The position numbers and the translations under genes are program-made. 64,000 nucleotides of DNA from the NCBI RefSeq assembly GCF_030409805.1, contig NZ_JAUFQP010000010.1, positions 5,001-69,000 on the forward strand, written 5' to 3'. Under the pieces are notes generated by a model, which was not told the DNA's origin, searched no databases, and was given only the letters and a program-made list of their open reading frames with translations. Source of the stretch: Algibacter miyuki. Its GTDB lineage: Bacteria; Bacteroidota; Bacteroidia; Flavobacteriales; Flavobacteriaceae. Below, piece by piece: positions 10,076-17,203 of this stretch (within the stretch, counting starts at the first letter, position 1; each line of letters opens with the position of its first letter).

Positions 10076-10657
10076 TTAATAAAAAGAAGGAATTAACATC
10101 AAAATAACATCGATAGATTTTGAAAAGTCCTGACTGTTTCGAATTTTTTTAATGGCTCTATAAACTTGTTTTCTAACCGAACTTTTATCTATGCCAAGTA
10201 AGTCTCCTATTTCTTCGTAATCAAAACCACGTGAAAATCTTAAAAACAAAATTTCTTGTTGTTTCTTTGATAAATTACGGATTAAAATAGATAAAACTTC
10301 TTTTTTTCTGTCGTAAATTTCCTCGTTAAAGGTTTCGTTTTCTACAATATGTTCGGATTTATCTACTTTTAAATCTTTATATTTATTTTCGCGTTCGAGT
10401 TTTCTGTAAGCACCATTTCGAACCGATTGATATAAATAGTTTCTTAAATTCTGAGGTTTGGAGAGAAATGCTCTACGCTCGTATAAGCTTACAAACACAT
10501 CTTGCACACAATCTTTAGCGAAATCTTGGTTTGGAAAAATTTTAAAACTATAGCTGTAAAGTTCTTCAAAATAAGTGATATAAAATTGCTGAAAAGCATT
10601 TGCATTCCCCGACACAAATTCCTCCCATAATTTATCGCTTAATTCGTTGTTTTTCAA
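10076..10657 (-). CDS. ECF-type RNA polymerase sigma-70 factor (SusC-associated)
   Basis: A 193-residue ECF sigma factor of the Bacteroidota FecI-like group. Region 2 spans ~20-90 (FQQFYITYFEELYSYSFKI, then DFAKDCVQDVFVSLYE) and region 4 spans ~125-180 (LSKKQQEILFLRFSRGFDYEEIGDLL with helix-turn-helix GIDKSSVRKQVYRAIKKI). These sigma factors are held by FecR partners and released when the cognate SusC binds substrate. It is the first gene of the minus-strand locus and reads divergently from thrS. The expected outcome is substrate-induced transcription of the SusCD operon at 160-8495. Confidence 0.93.
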   Translation of the reverse strand: MKNNELSDKLWEEFVSGNANAFQQFYITYFEELYSYSFKIFPNQDFAKDCVQDVFVSLYERRAFLSKPQNLRNYLYQSVRNGAYRKLERENKYKDLKVDKSEHIVENETFNEEIYDRKKEVLSILIRNLSKKQQEILFLRFSRGFDYEEIGDLLGIDKSSVRKQVYRAIKKIRNSQDFSKSIDVILMLIPSFY

Positions 10658-11036
10658 AATTTATATGTCGTTATTTCTTATCCTAATCTCTCTTATTCAT
10701 CACACGTTGTACACTCACTGCATGAGTATAAAGGGGAATAAAACCGAATGTTTTTTTTATAATTTTAGTCATGATAATTGAGAGTATAAGAACCATGTGA
10801 AAACGGAAAAAGTAAAAAATTAAGAGAGCTAACAAATTATAATTTCAAATATATAAAATTGATTCACTAAAGCATTAATTATAACGGATATTGTTGTTTT
10901 TTTTTCTTACAACCTTAGAATCTCTAAAAGATCTAAATTTAATATTGTAATAAAAATCAAGTAATACATAACAATCACTAATATGATAGCTGCTAAACTT
11001 TAACCTTAAACTACAACACCAACTTTGGTAGCTTGG
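10658..11036. other. AT-rich intergenic region upstream of sigma factor gene
   Basis: About 380 bases of very AT-rich DNA between the divergent sigma gene and repeat copy 2. I find no credible open frame or RNA gene. Control elements of the sigma gene should lie here, but no clean TAnnTTTG box was found close to its start. Confidence 0.4.
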
Positions 11037-11126
11037 CCCGCGTTAGGGATTGAGGCGGCATCCTTTTTTGAGTTTTTTAGCGAAAAAAAGATATAGCGGA
11101 AAGCCCGACCCGAAGGGGAACGCCCC
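11037..11126 (+). repeat. Flavobacterial two-box repeat, copy 2 (complete)
   Basis: Box A at 11037-11069 (CCCGCGTTAGGG, then GGATTGAGGCGGCATCC and a T-run) and box B at 11079-11126. Box B is identical to bases 1-52 of the window over 52 positions. Box A can form a short GGAT/ATCC hairpin before the T-run. GCGTT in box A can pair with AACGC at the end of box B, which would close the whole element into one fold. It ends about 70 bases before the thrS promoter. Function is unknown. Confidence 0.8.
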
Positions 11127-11175
11127 AAATTTTATTGTTGAAAGGATATTGATTCAATTTATATGACTATATATG

Positions 11176-11206
11176 TTGTACGTGGGGCTTTATACTATTA
11201 TCTTTG
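11176..11206 (+). promoter_or_regulatory. Promoter of thrS operon
   Basis: TTG at 11176-11178 and TATCTTTG at 11199-11206, separated by 20 bases, match the Bacteroidota -33/-7 consensus (TTG, TAnnTTTG). Transcription should begin near 11212, which rules out the upstream in-frame ATG at 11163 as the thrS start and supports 11229. Confidence 0.75.
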
Positions 11207-11228
11207 CATTCGGATTTTAATTTATTTT

Positions 11229-13163
11229 ATGATACATATTACATTACCTGATGGCAGCGTGAAAACGTTTGATGAGCATGTGACTCCTATGGATGTTGCA
11301 AAGAGTATTAGTGAAGGATTTGCTAGAAACGTGATTTCGGCAAAATTTAATGGCACAACCATTGAAACGGTTACGCCTTTAACTACCGATGGTTCGCTAG
11401 TTTTATATACTTGGAATGATGATGAAGGAAAAACGGCGTTCTGGCATAGTTCGGCTCACGTTTTGGCCCAGGCTATTGAGGAATTGTATGATGGTGCAAA
11501 ATTAACCATTGGTCCTGCCATTGAAAATGGATTTTATTATGATGTAGATTTTGGTGAACATGCCGTTTCTGAAAAGGATTTTAAGGCGATTGAAACTAAA
11601 ATGATTGAGATTGCCCGTGGTAAACATGAGTTTAAAATGCGTTCGGCGTCTAAAGCTGAAGCACTTGAATTATACAAAGGGAACGAATTTAAAACGGAAC
11701 TTATTGAGAATTTAGAAGATGGCACAATTACATTTTGCGATCATTCTACATTTACCGATTTGTGTCGTGGTGGTCATATACCAAATACCGGTATTATTAA
11801 AGCTGTAAAAATATTAAGTGTTGCTGGTGCATATTGGAGAGGTAATGAAAATAACCCACAATTAACGCGTGTTTATGCTATTTCGTTCCCGAAACAAAAG
11901 GAACTTACCGAGTATTTACATATGCTTGAAGAGGCTAAAAAACGTGACCATAGAAAATTAGGTAAAGAATTAGAATTATTTACTTTCTCGAAACGTGTTG
12001 GTCAAGGTTTACCCCTTTGGTTGCCTAAAGGTGCTGCATTACGCGAACGTTTAGAAAACTTTTTGAAAGCTGCCCAAAAGAAGGCTGGTTACGAAATGGT
12101 GGTTACGCCACATATTGGACAAAAGGAATTGTATGAAACTTCTGGACATTACGCGAAATATGGTGCTGATAGTTTTCAGCCTATTACAACGCCTAAAGCC
12201 GATGAGGAGTTTTTACTAAAACCAATGAATTGCCCACACCACTGTGAAATTTACAACAGTGCGCAATGGAGTTATAAAGATTTACCAAAACGTTATGCTG
12301 AATTTGGCACCGTTTATAGATATGAGCAAAGTGGTGAATTACACGGTTTAACTCGTGTTAGAGGTTTTACTCAAGATGATGCCCACTTGTTTTGTATGCC
12401 AGAACAATTGGATAAGGAATTTAAGGATGTTATAGACTTAGTGCTTTATGTATTCGGATCTTTAGGGTTTGAAAACTTTACAGCACAGGTTTCTGTAAGA
12501 GATCCAGAAAATCCCGACAAATATATTGGTGATGTAGCAAACTGGGAAAAAGCAGAACAAGCAATTATTAATGCTGCTAATGATAAAGGTTTAAATTATG
12601 TTATAGAAACTGGTGAAGCGGCTTTTTACGGTCCGAAACTAGATTTTATGGTAAAAGATGCCTTAGGAAGAAAGTGGCAATTAGGTACTATTCAAGTAGA
12701 TTACAACCTTCCAGAACGTTTCGATTTAACTTACAAAGGCAGTGATAACGAGCTACACAGACCGGTAATGATACACCGTGCACCTTTTGGAAGTATGGAA
12801 CGTTTTATAGCATTATTACTAGAGCATACCGGTGGAAATTTCCCATTATGGTTAATGCCAGTTCAAGTAATTATATTATCTATTAGCGAGAAATATGAAA
12901 AATACTCTGAAAAAGTTTTAAATTTGCTAGAAAATGACGAAATTCGCGCCCTTGTAGACCATAGAAATGAAACTATTGGGAAGAAGATTAGAGAATCCGA
13001 AATGCAAAAACACCCGTATATGATTATTATAGGGGAACAAGAAGAGCAAGAAGGCAAAATATCTGTACGCCAACATGGTGGAGCAGATTTAGGAATGATT
13101 TCCGTTGAAGACTTCTCGCAAATTATAAAAGATGATATTAAAAAAACGCTAAAATCGTTTTAA
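11229..13163 (+). CDS. thrS: Threonine--tRNA ligase
   Basis: Charges tRNA-Thr with threonine in the cytoplasm. The protein is 644 residues from the ATG at 11229 (MIHITLPDGS). An in-frame ATG at 11163 would add 22 residues but lies upstream of the promoter. An N-terminal TGS domain (~1-60) is followed by the tRNA-SAD editing domain, which carries HSSAHVLAQA and later the CDHSTFTDLCRGGH motif. The class II core has MNCPHHCEIY (zinc Cys and motif region), RYEQSGELHGLTRVRGF and HRAPFGSMERFIALL, with an anticodon-binding domain from ~545. It is the first gene of a classical thrS-infC-rpmI-rplT operon; the infC start is 57 bases downstream. Confidence 0.98.
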   Translation: MIHITLPDGSVKTFDEHVTPMDVAKSISEGFARNVISAKFNGTTIETVTPLTTDGSLVLYTWNDDEGKTAFWHSSAHVLAQAIEELYDGAKLTIGPAIENGFYYDVDFGEHAVSEKDFKAIETKMIEIARGKHEFKMRSASKAEALELYKGNEFKTELIENLEDGTITFCDHSTFTDLCRGGHIPNTGIIKAVKILSVAGAYWRGNENNPQLTRVYAISFPKQKELTEYLHMLEEAKKRDHRKLGKELELFTFSKRVGQGLPLWLPKGAALRERLENFLKAAQKKAGYEMVVTPHIGQKELYETSGHYAKYGADSFQPITTPKADEEFLLKPMNCPHHCEIYNSAQWSYKDLPKRYAEFGTVYRYEQSGELHGLTRVRGFTQDDAHLFCMPEQLDKEFKDVIDLVLYVFGSLGFENFTAQVSVRDPENPDKYIGDVANWEKAEQAIINAANDKGLNYVIETGEAAFYGPKLDFMVKDALGRKWQLGTIQVDYNLPERFDLTYKGSDNELHRPVMIHRAPFGSMERFIALLLEHTGGNFPLWLMPVQVIILSISEKYEKYSEKVLNLLENDEIRALVDHRNETIGKKIRESEMQKHPYMIIIGEQEEQEGKISVRQHGGADLGMISVEDFSQIIKDDIKKTLKSF

Positions 13164-13220
13164 CAACAACAACAACACAACATATAAATAAGTTTAACTT
13201 AAATACATAAGGCCATAGCA

Positions 13221-13760
13221 ATTAGAAGAAGACATCAACCGAGAAGGGTTTCGCAAGAGGATAAACATAAGATTAACTCTAAGATAACAGCACAAAAACT
13301 ACGTCTTGTAGGAGACAATGTAGAGATAGGTATTTATACCAAAGGCGACGCATTGCGTCTTGCCGATGCACAAGGATTAGATCTTGTTGAAATTTCCCCG
13401 AATGCTGAGCCCCCTGTTTGTAAGGTTATGGACTATAAAAAGTTTCTTTACGAACAAAAGAAGCGTGATAAGGCTTTAAAATCTAAAGCTACCAAAGTGA
13501 TTATTAAAGAGATTCGTTTTGGACCTCAAACCGATGATCATGATTACGCATTTAAAAGGAAGCATGCTGAAAAGTTCCTTAAAGAAGGCGCAAAGCTTAA
13601 AGCTTTTGTGTTTTTTAAAGGACGTTCAATTATCTTTAAAGAACAAGGACAAATTTTGTTACTACGTTTAGCTCAAGATCTTGAAGAACTTGGAAAAGTA
13701 GAACAAATGCCAAGACTGGAAGGTAAACGTATGACTATGTTTATTGCACCAAAAAAATAA
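13221..13760 (+). CDS. infC: Translation initiation factor IF-3 with apparent ATT start codon
   Basis: IF-3 binds the 30S subunit, discriminates against wrong start codons and prevents premature 50S joining. The conserved reading extends upstream of any ATG/GTG/TTG: an in-frame TAA is at 13200-13202, then codons leading into [21 protein letters not shown], the normal IF-3 N-terminal domain. The only suitable start is a rare codon. ATT at 13221 has an AAGG at 13209-13212 with an 8-base spacer, giving a 179-residue protein of normal length; ATA at 13215 is the alternative. Calling the first TTG (13353) would delete about 44 conserved residues. E. coli infC also starts with AUU, which mediates autoregulation. 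Confidence 0.9.
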   Translation: MRRRHQPRRVSQEDKHKINSKITAQKLRLVGDNVEIGIYTKGDALRLADAQGLDLVEISPNAEPPVCKVMDYKKFLYEQKKRDKALKSKATKVIIKEIRFGPQTDDHDYAFKRKHAEKFLKEGAKLKAFVFFKGRSIIFKEQGQILLLRLAQDLEELGKVEQMPRLEGKRMTMFIAPKK

Positions 13761-13762
13761 CA

Positions 13763-13810
13763 CTCTATTTTTATAGAGTTTACAATACCGTACAGAAATC
13801 GTTTCTGTAC
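13763..13810 (+). promoter_or_regulatory. Two stem-loops between infC and rpmI
   Basis: Just after the infC stop, CTCTAT-TTTT-ATAGAG is followed by a perfect 9-bp hairpin, GTACAGAAA-TCG-TTTCTGTAC, at 13790-13810. No T-run follows, so these look like processing or stabilizing structures or part of a leader for rpmI rather than a terminator. Confidence 0.5.
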
Positions 13811-13851
13811 AAAAGAGATTAAGCGAAATAATTAAAATCTAGGAGAAAAAA

Positions 13852-14049
13852 ATGCCTAAAATGAAAACAAAATCTAGTGCTAAAAAGCGTTTCAAGCTTA
13901 CTGGTACTGGTAAATTAAAAAGAAAGCACGCTTTTAAAAGTCACATCTTAACAAAGAAGTCTAAAAAGCGTAAGCTAGCACTGCGTCATGATACATTAGT
14001 ACATAAAGCAGACGAAAATAACATTAAAACCATGTTGCGTTTAAAATAA
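13852..14049 (+). CDS. rpmI: 50S ribosomal protein L35
   Basis: A 65-residue basic protein of the large subunit, starting [20 protein letters not shown], as is typical for bacterial L35, and of normal length. It lies between infC and rplT in the conserved operon order. A purine-rich AGGAG lies about 7 bases ahead of the ATG (the sequence reads tctaggagaaaaaa), an unusually clear Shine-Dalgarno for this phylum. Confidence 0.97.
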   Translation: MPKMKTKSSAKKRFKLTGTGKLKRKHAFKSHILTKKSKKRKLALRHDTLVHKADENNIKTMLRLK

Positions 14050-14053
14050 ACAC

Positions 14054-14140
14054 AACCTGTTTTTAACGTTGGTTAAATAAATTATAAACCCTGGAGTTAG
14101 GCTTTAATTATAAAAAGTGTCTATTTATAGGCCGCCTACT
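14054..14140 (+). promoter_or_regulatory. Candidate structured leader ahead of rplT
   Basis: The 111-base gap between rpmI and rplT can form an AACC/GGTT stem (14054-14057 with 14071-14074). It can also form a longer-range stem pairing AGTTAGGC (14095-14102) with GCCTACT (14134-14140) with one bulged T, just before the rplT start. L20 represses its own operon through mRNA mimics of its rRNA site in other phyla. That this is such a site here is inference. Confidence 0.4.
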
Positions 14141-14160
14141 ACAAAAAAACAATTAAAATT

Positions 14161-14505
14161 ATGCCAAGATCAGTAAATTCTGTAGCAAAAAGAGCCCGTA
14201 GAAAAAAGGTTCTAAAACAAGCAAAAGGTTACTTTGGACGTCGTAAAAACGTTTGGACAGTAGCAAAAAATGCGGTTGACAAAGCGATGCAATACTCGTA
14301 CAGAGACCGTAGAAACAAAAAGAGAACATTCCGTGCATTATGGATCACGCGTATTAACGCAGGAGCCCGTTTACATGGTTTATCTTATTCTCAATTTATG
14401 GGAAAATTAAAAGCTAACAATGTGGAATTAAACCGTAAGGTTTTAGCCGATTTAGCTATGAACAACCCAGAGGCTTTTAAAGCTGTAATCGAGAAAGTAA
14501 AATAA
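14161..14505 (+). CDS. rplT: 50S ribosomal protein L20
   Basis: A 114-residue protein starting [20 protein letters not shown], the standard L20 N-terminus. It binds 23S rRNA early in 50S assembly. The sequence continues with the conserved [19 protein letters not shown] and [19 protein letters not shown] segments, full length. It is the last gene of the operon, followed by a strong terminator. In other bacteria L20 feeds back on rpmI-rplT translation, and the preceding gap has structure that could serve this. Confidence 0.98.
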   Translation: MPRSVNSVAKRARRKKVLKQAKGYFGRRKNVWTVAKNAVDKAMQYSYRDRRNKKRTFRALWITRINAGARLHGLSYSQFMGKLKANNVELNRKVLADLAMNNPEAFKAVIEKVK

Positions 14506-14543
14506 GGCGTTTCGCCTATTGTAAAACATATTATTCGCTTAAT

Positions 14544-14579
14544 AAAAAAAATCCGATTCTTAATTGAATCGGATTTTTT
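14544..14579 (+). terminator. Intrinsic terminator of thrS-infC-rpmI-rplT
   Basis: ATCCGATTC, loop TTAATT, GAATCGGAT, flanked by A-run and T-run. It is symmetrical, so it may also serve the convergent exporter gene at 14635. Confidence 0.9.
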
Positions 14580-14634
14580 ATGTTTTATAATGAACCGTTT
14601 TTATGGTTTAACCCTCACCTATCAGTCAGAAAAA

Positions 14635-15285
14635 TTAAAAATAGACCAACTTGGTAACCTGAAAAACAGAAATGCATAACAACAACACACCTATCACGCG
14701 ATTAACGCGAGTTGTAATGTGTTTAGTTCTTATTTTTAGTACATCACTAAATTTACCATATCCATATAATACCATTAACTTCCCAAAGTAAGCACCTATT
14801 AAAAACAGAATAATCAAATGGTATTCAACTGCACTATTTAAGTCTACAATATTTCTATTTAAATACGCCAATATAAATATCCAATACACCAACACCGTAG
14901 GATTTACCAATCCTAAAAAGAAACCCAGCATTTGTTTAGAAATAGGCACAGCTCTTTCTTTAATAAGAATACACTCATCGTTTTCATCTTTCACACATTC
15001 TGTACGCCCAAATACAAGCACAGTTCCAATAATTATTAAAAGTCCCACAATGGTATATTGTACCCAAGTATTCATTGCAATAAACACTTCAATTTGTGCA
15101 TTAAACATGATGGCTACCACTATTAAAATAACTTCTGCCAATGATGCGGTGTAAATTATTTTTAAAGCATCCTGCACACTTTCTTTTATAGTGGTGTTAA
15201 TTACAGCAACATTTGTGGTTCCCAAAGGTAAAGCCCCAAGAACCGCCGCGGTAAATCCAATAAAAAAATAAACAACTAAATACAT
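14635..15285 (-). CDS. LysE-family translocator (amino acid/metabolite exporter)
   Basis: A 216-residue integral membrane protein with about six hydrophobic segments. The N-terminal segment VVYFFIGFTAAVLGALPLG with the TTNVAVINT patch resembles LysE/RhtB proteins, which carry out proton-driven export of amino acids or related compounds. Its ATG abuts the stop codon of the upstream YHS gene with no spacing, so the two are probably translated together. The substrate cannot be inferred. Confidence 0.8.
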   Translation of the reverse strand: MYLVVYFFIGFTAAVLGALPLGTTNVAVINTTIKESVQDALKIIYTASLAEVILIVVAIMFNAQIEVFIAMNTWVQYTIVGLLIIIGTVLVFGRTECVKDENDECILIKERAVPISKQMLGFFLGLVNPTVLVYWIFILAYLNRNIVDLNSAVEYHLIILFLIGAYFGKLMVLYGYGKFSDVLKIRTKHITTRVNRVIGVLLLCISVFQVTKLVYF

Positions 15286-15735
15286 TTACTGCTTTTTATT
15301 AAGTGTTTCCCAGTTGTTATCTGCCTGTTTTCTCAAATTATCTGGAGATTCTTCTATCCAGGATTCTAAGGTATTTGTGCCCCATGAATTATAAAAAAGA
15401 TAAAGTTTACCGTCTCGTATTTCGTAAGTTTCCGGATCTATAGATACTTTTTTAGATTTCACAGCAACAGCATAAGCACAATACCCGCCATATTCTGGAA
15501 TATATCGCTCTGGATTTTTATTGAAAACTTCTAAATTCTTTTGATTAATAAATTTAAAGCTACCACCCTTATAAGTTGCAACGTATTTTTCACTCCCTTC
15601 TTTTGGAGCATTATTAAAGTACGAAACCACATCGAAACCTTCAACTACAAACCCTCCTTTTGTGTAATAATCTACGTCTTGGGCTTGCATGACGTAAGTT
15701 GATAATGCGAATAAAATGATGAATACATGTTTCAT
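15286..15735 (-). CDS. YHS domain-containing secreted protein
   Basis: A 149-residue protein with a signal peptide (MKHVFIILFALSTYVMQAQ). Residues ~25-90 contain the YHS-like segment: FVVEGFDVVSYF, then EKYVATYKGGSFKFIN and YGGYCAYAVAVK. YHS domains often occur in metal-related proteins, and this subgroup is a common flavobacterial periplasmic protein without a proven role. Its stop directly precedes the ATG of the LysE-type exporter, so the two are one transcription unit. Confidence 0.8.
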   Translation of the reverse strand: MKHVFIILFALSTYVMQAQDVDYYTKGGFVVEGFDVVSYFNNAPKEGSEKYVATYKGGSFKFINQKNLEVFNKNPERYIPEYGGYCAYAVAVKSKKVSIDPETYEIRDGKLYLFYNSWGTNTLESWIEESPDNLRKQADNNWETLNKKQ

Positions 15736-15978
15736 TTGATAAATAAATTTAATGGGCTTTGTGTTTTTAATTCTGAACTATTAATTTTCAGACTAAGCAA
15801 TCTAAAATTTTATTCTGAATGACTTTAAAACAAAACTGTTTATACAATTATCAATTAAGTCGCTTTAAGTAGAACGACCTTTCACACATAAAAACATCAA
15901 ATTATGAAACAGTTTTTTTTGTAGAAACCACATGTCCTGTTACAGAACAATTAAATCGTAAAAAAAGACTTTAACATC

Positions 15979-16581
15979 TTACAAATCGATGGTTCTAAAA
16001 GTTAAATTTATCCTCGGAAATTTCACTTTTTTAGTCGGCGGTAATCGGTGGAGCCAATGGGTTTGCGTTTCCCCTTTCATAACTAACAAACTCCCTTTTT
16101 CCAAGTAAACTTCAACGGTTTGTTTTGTTTTTTTGTGTTTAAATAAAAATTTGCGTTCAGCTCCAAAACTTAAAGAACCAATAGCACCGTTAATTTTCAA
16201 ATCTTTTTCACCATCACTATGCCACCCCATACCTTCGTCTCCGTTATGATATAGATTAAGCAGGCAAGAATTAAATGTTTCTCCTGTTTTATTTTCGACA
16301 ATACTTTTGAGTTCTAACAGCTCTTTTGTCCATGGTAGCCCCGATTTAGTCGTTTTAGAATACGTATAATCGAATGCTTTATCTCCATACCAGGCCACTT
16401 TACGCTTGGTAATAACCAATTTCCCAAAAATGATGGCTTTATCATTCTCCCATTCAATATAATTTAATAATCTATCGAAATAATATTGTGATTTTTCTAG
16501 GTTCATTATAGAACCATAATACCGCGCTTCACCTTCAAAAGGTAAAATATTTTCGTTTTCTGAAGTACTAAACAAATCCAT
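15979..16581 (-). CDS. AlkB-like Fe(II)/2-oxoglutarate dioxygenase (DNA repair)
   Basis: A 200-residue cytoplasmic enzyme of the AlkB family, resembling ABH2/ABH3. It would oxidatively remove alkyl groups from N1-methyladenine or N3-methylcytosine. The iron ligands are visible as H121 and D123 (GWHSDGEKD) and H178 (WLHRLPPTKK). The 2-oxoglutarate-binding end is R190-INLTFR196. NLYHNGDEGMGWHSDGE is the usual active-site strand. It appears to be a single gene with 243 bases of empty DNA after it. AlkB genes are often induced by alkylation damage, but no Ada-like operator is visible. Confidence 0.92.
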   Translation of the reverse strand: MDLFSTSENENILPFEGEARYYGSIMNLEKSQYYFDRLLNYIEWENDKAIIFGKLVITKRKVAWYGDKAFDYTYSKTTKSGLPWTKELLELKSIVENKTGETFNSCLLNLYHNGDEGMGWHSDGEKDLKINGAIGSLSFGAERKFLFKHKKTKQTVEVYLEKGSLLVMKGETQTHWLHRLPPTKKVKFPRINLTFRTIDL

Positions 16582-16728
16582 GATTTACAAAAAAATTATA
16601 GTGAGAACGAAAACCGACTAAAATATCGTGATTTCATTTCCATTAATCAATAAAAGCCGGTTGCTCAACTCGCATTATAAAATATATAACAAAATTGTAT
16701 TTATATATTCTGAAGTGCTTTTGACAGT

Positions 16729-17151
16729 TTAAACCCCAAATGCCGTTATTACAATTGCTCTTGATCCGCCATAATCACGATGTTCGCAAAGGTAAACACC
16801 TTGCCAAATCCCTAAATTTAACTGCCCTTTAGTAATGGGAATTTCAACAGAACTAGACAACAACGATGCTTTTATATGCGCAGGCATATCGTCCGGTCCT
16901 TCATAAGTATGCTTATAATAAGGCGCGTTTTCGGGAACCATTTTATTAAAATGACTTTCAAAATCCAATCTCACCGTGCTATCAGCGTTTTCGTTAATGG
17001 TTAAACTTGCCGAAGTATGCTTAATAAAAACCTGTAATTGCCCGACATTAATTTGACTGAGCTCAGGAATAGCTTCCAAAATCAAATCTGTTATTAAATG
17101 AAAACCCCGTTTATGAGGTTTCAAAGCAATTTCCTTTTGAAAAATTTTCAT
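16729..17151 (-). CDS. YjbQ family protein (UPF0047, secondary thiamine-phosphate synthase family)
   Basis: A 140-residue YjbQ/UPF0047 protein covering the whole family: HTSASLTINENADSTVRLDFE carries the conserved His-Thr-Ser patch, and GQLNLGIWQGVYLCEHRD is the C-terminal signature with conserved WQ and EHR. E. coli YjbQ has weak thiamine-phosphate synthase activity, but the real role is unsettled. It stands 52 bases downstream of the gene at 17204-18463 and is probably cotranscribed with it. Confidence 0.9.
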   Translation of the reverse strand: MKIFQKEIALKPHKRGFHLITDLILEAIPELSQINVGQLQVFIKHTSASLTINENADSTVRLDFESHFNKMVPENAPYYKHTYEGPDDMPAHIKASLLSSSVEIPITKGQLNLGIWQGVYLCEHRDYGGSRAIVITAFGV

Positions 17152-17203
17152 CTAAAATATAATTGTTGACTTCTGTTTATGAGTAGATAGTTACTAAAAC
17201 TGT

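Noticed and set aside
11163..11228. ATG at 11163 as a thrS start adding 22 residues
   Set aside because: It lies upstream of a good TTG-N20-TATCTTTG promoter, and the added residues are not part of the usual TGS start.
13164..13185. CAACAA simple repeat after thrS
   Set aside because: Too short and imperfect to be a phase-variable or functional repeat; it is likely a spacer.
13353..13760. TTG at 13353 as the infC start
   Set aside because: It would remove about 44 conserved N-terminal residues of IF-3 that are encoded in frame upstream.
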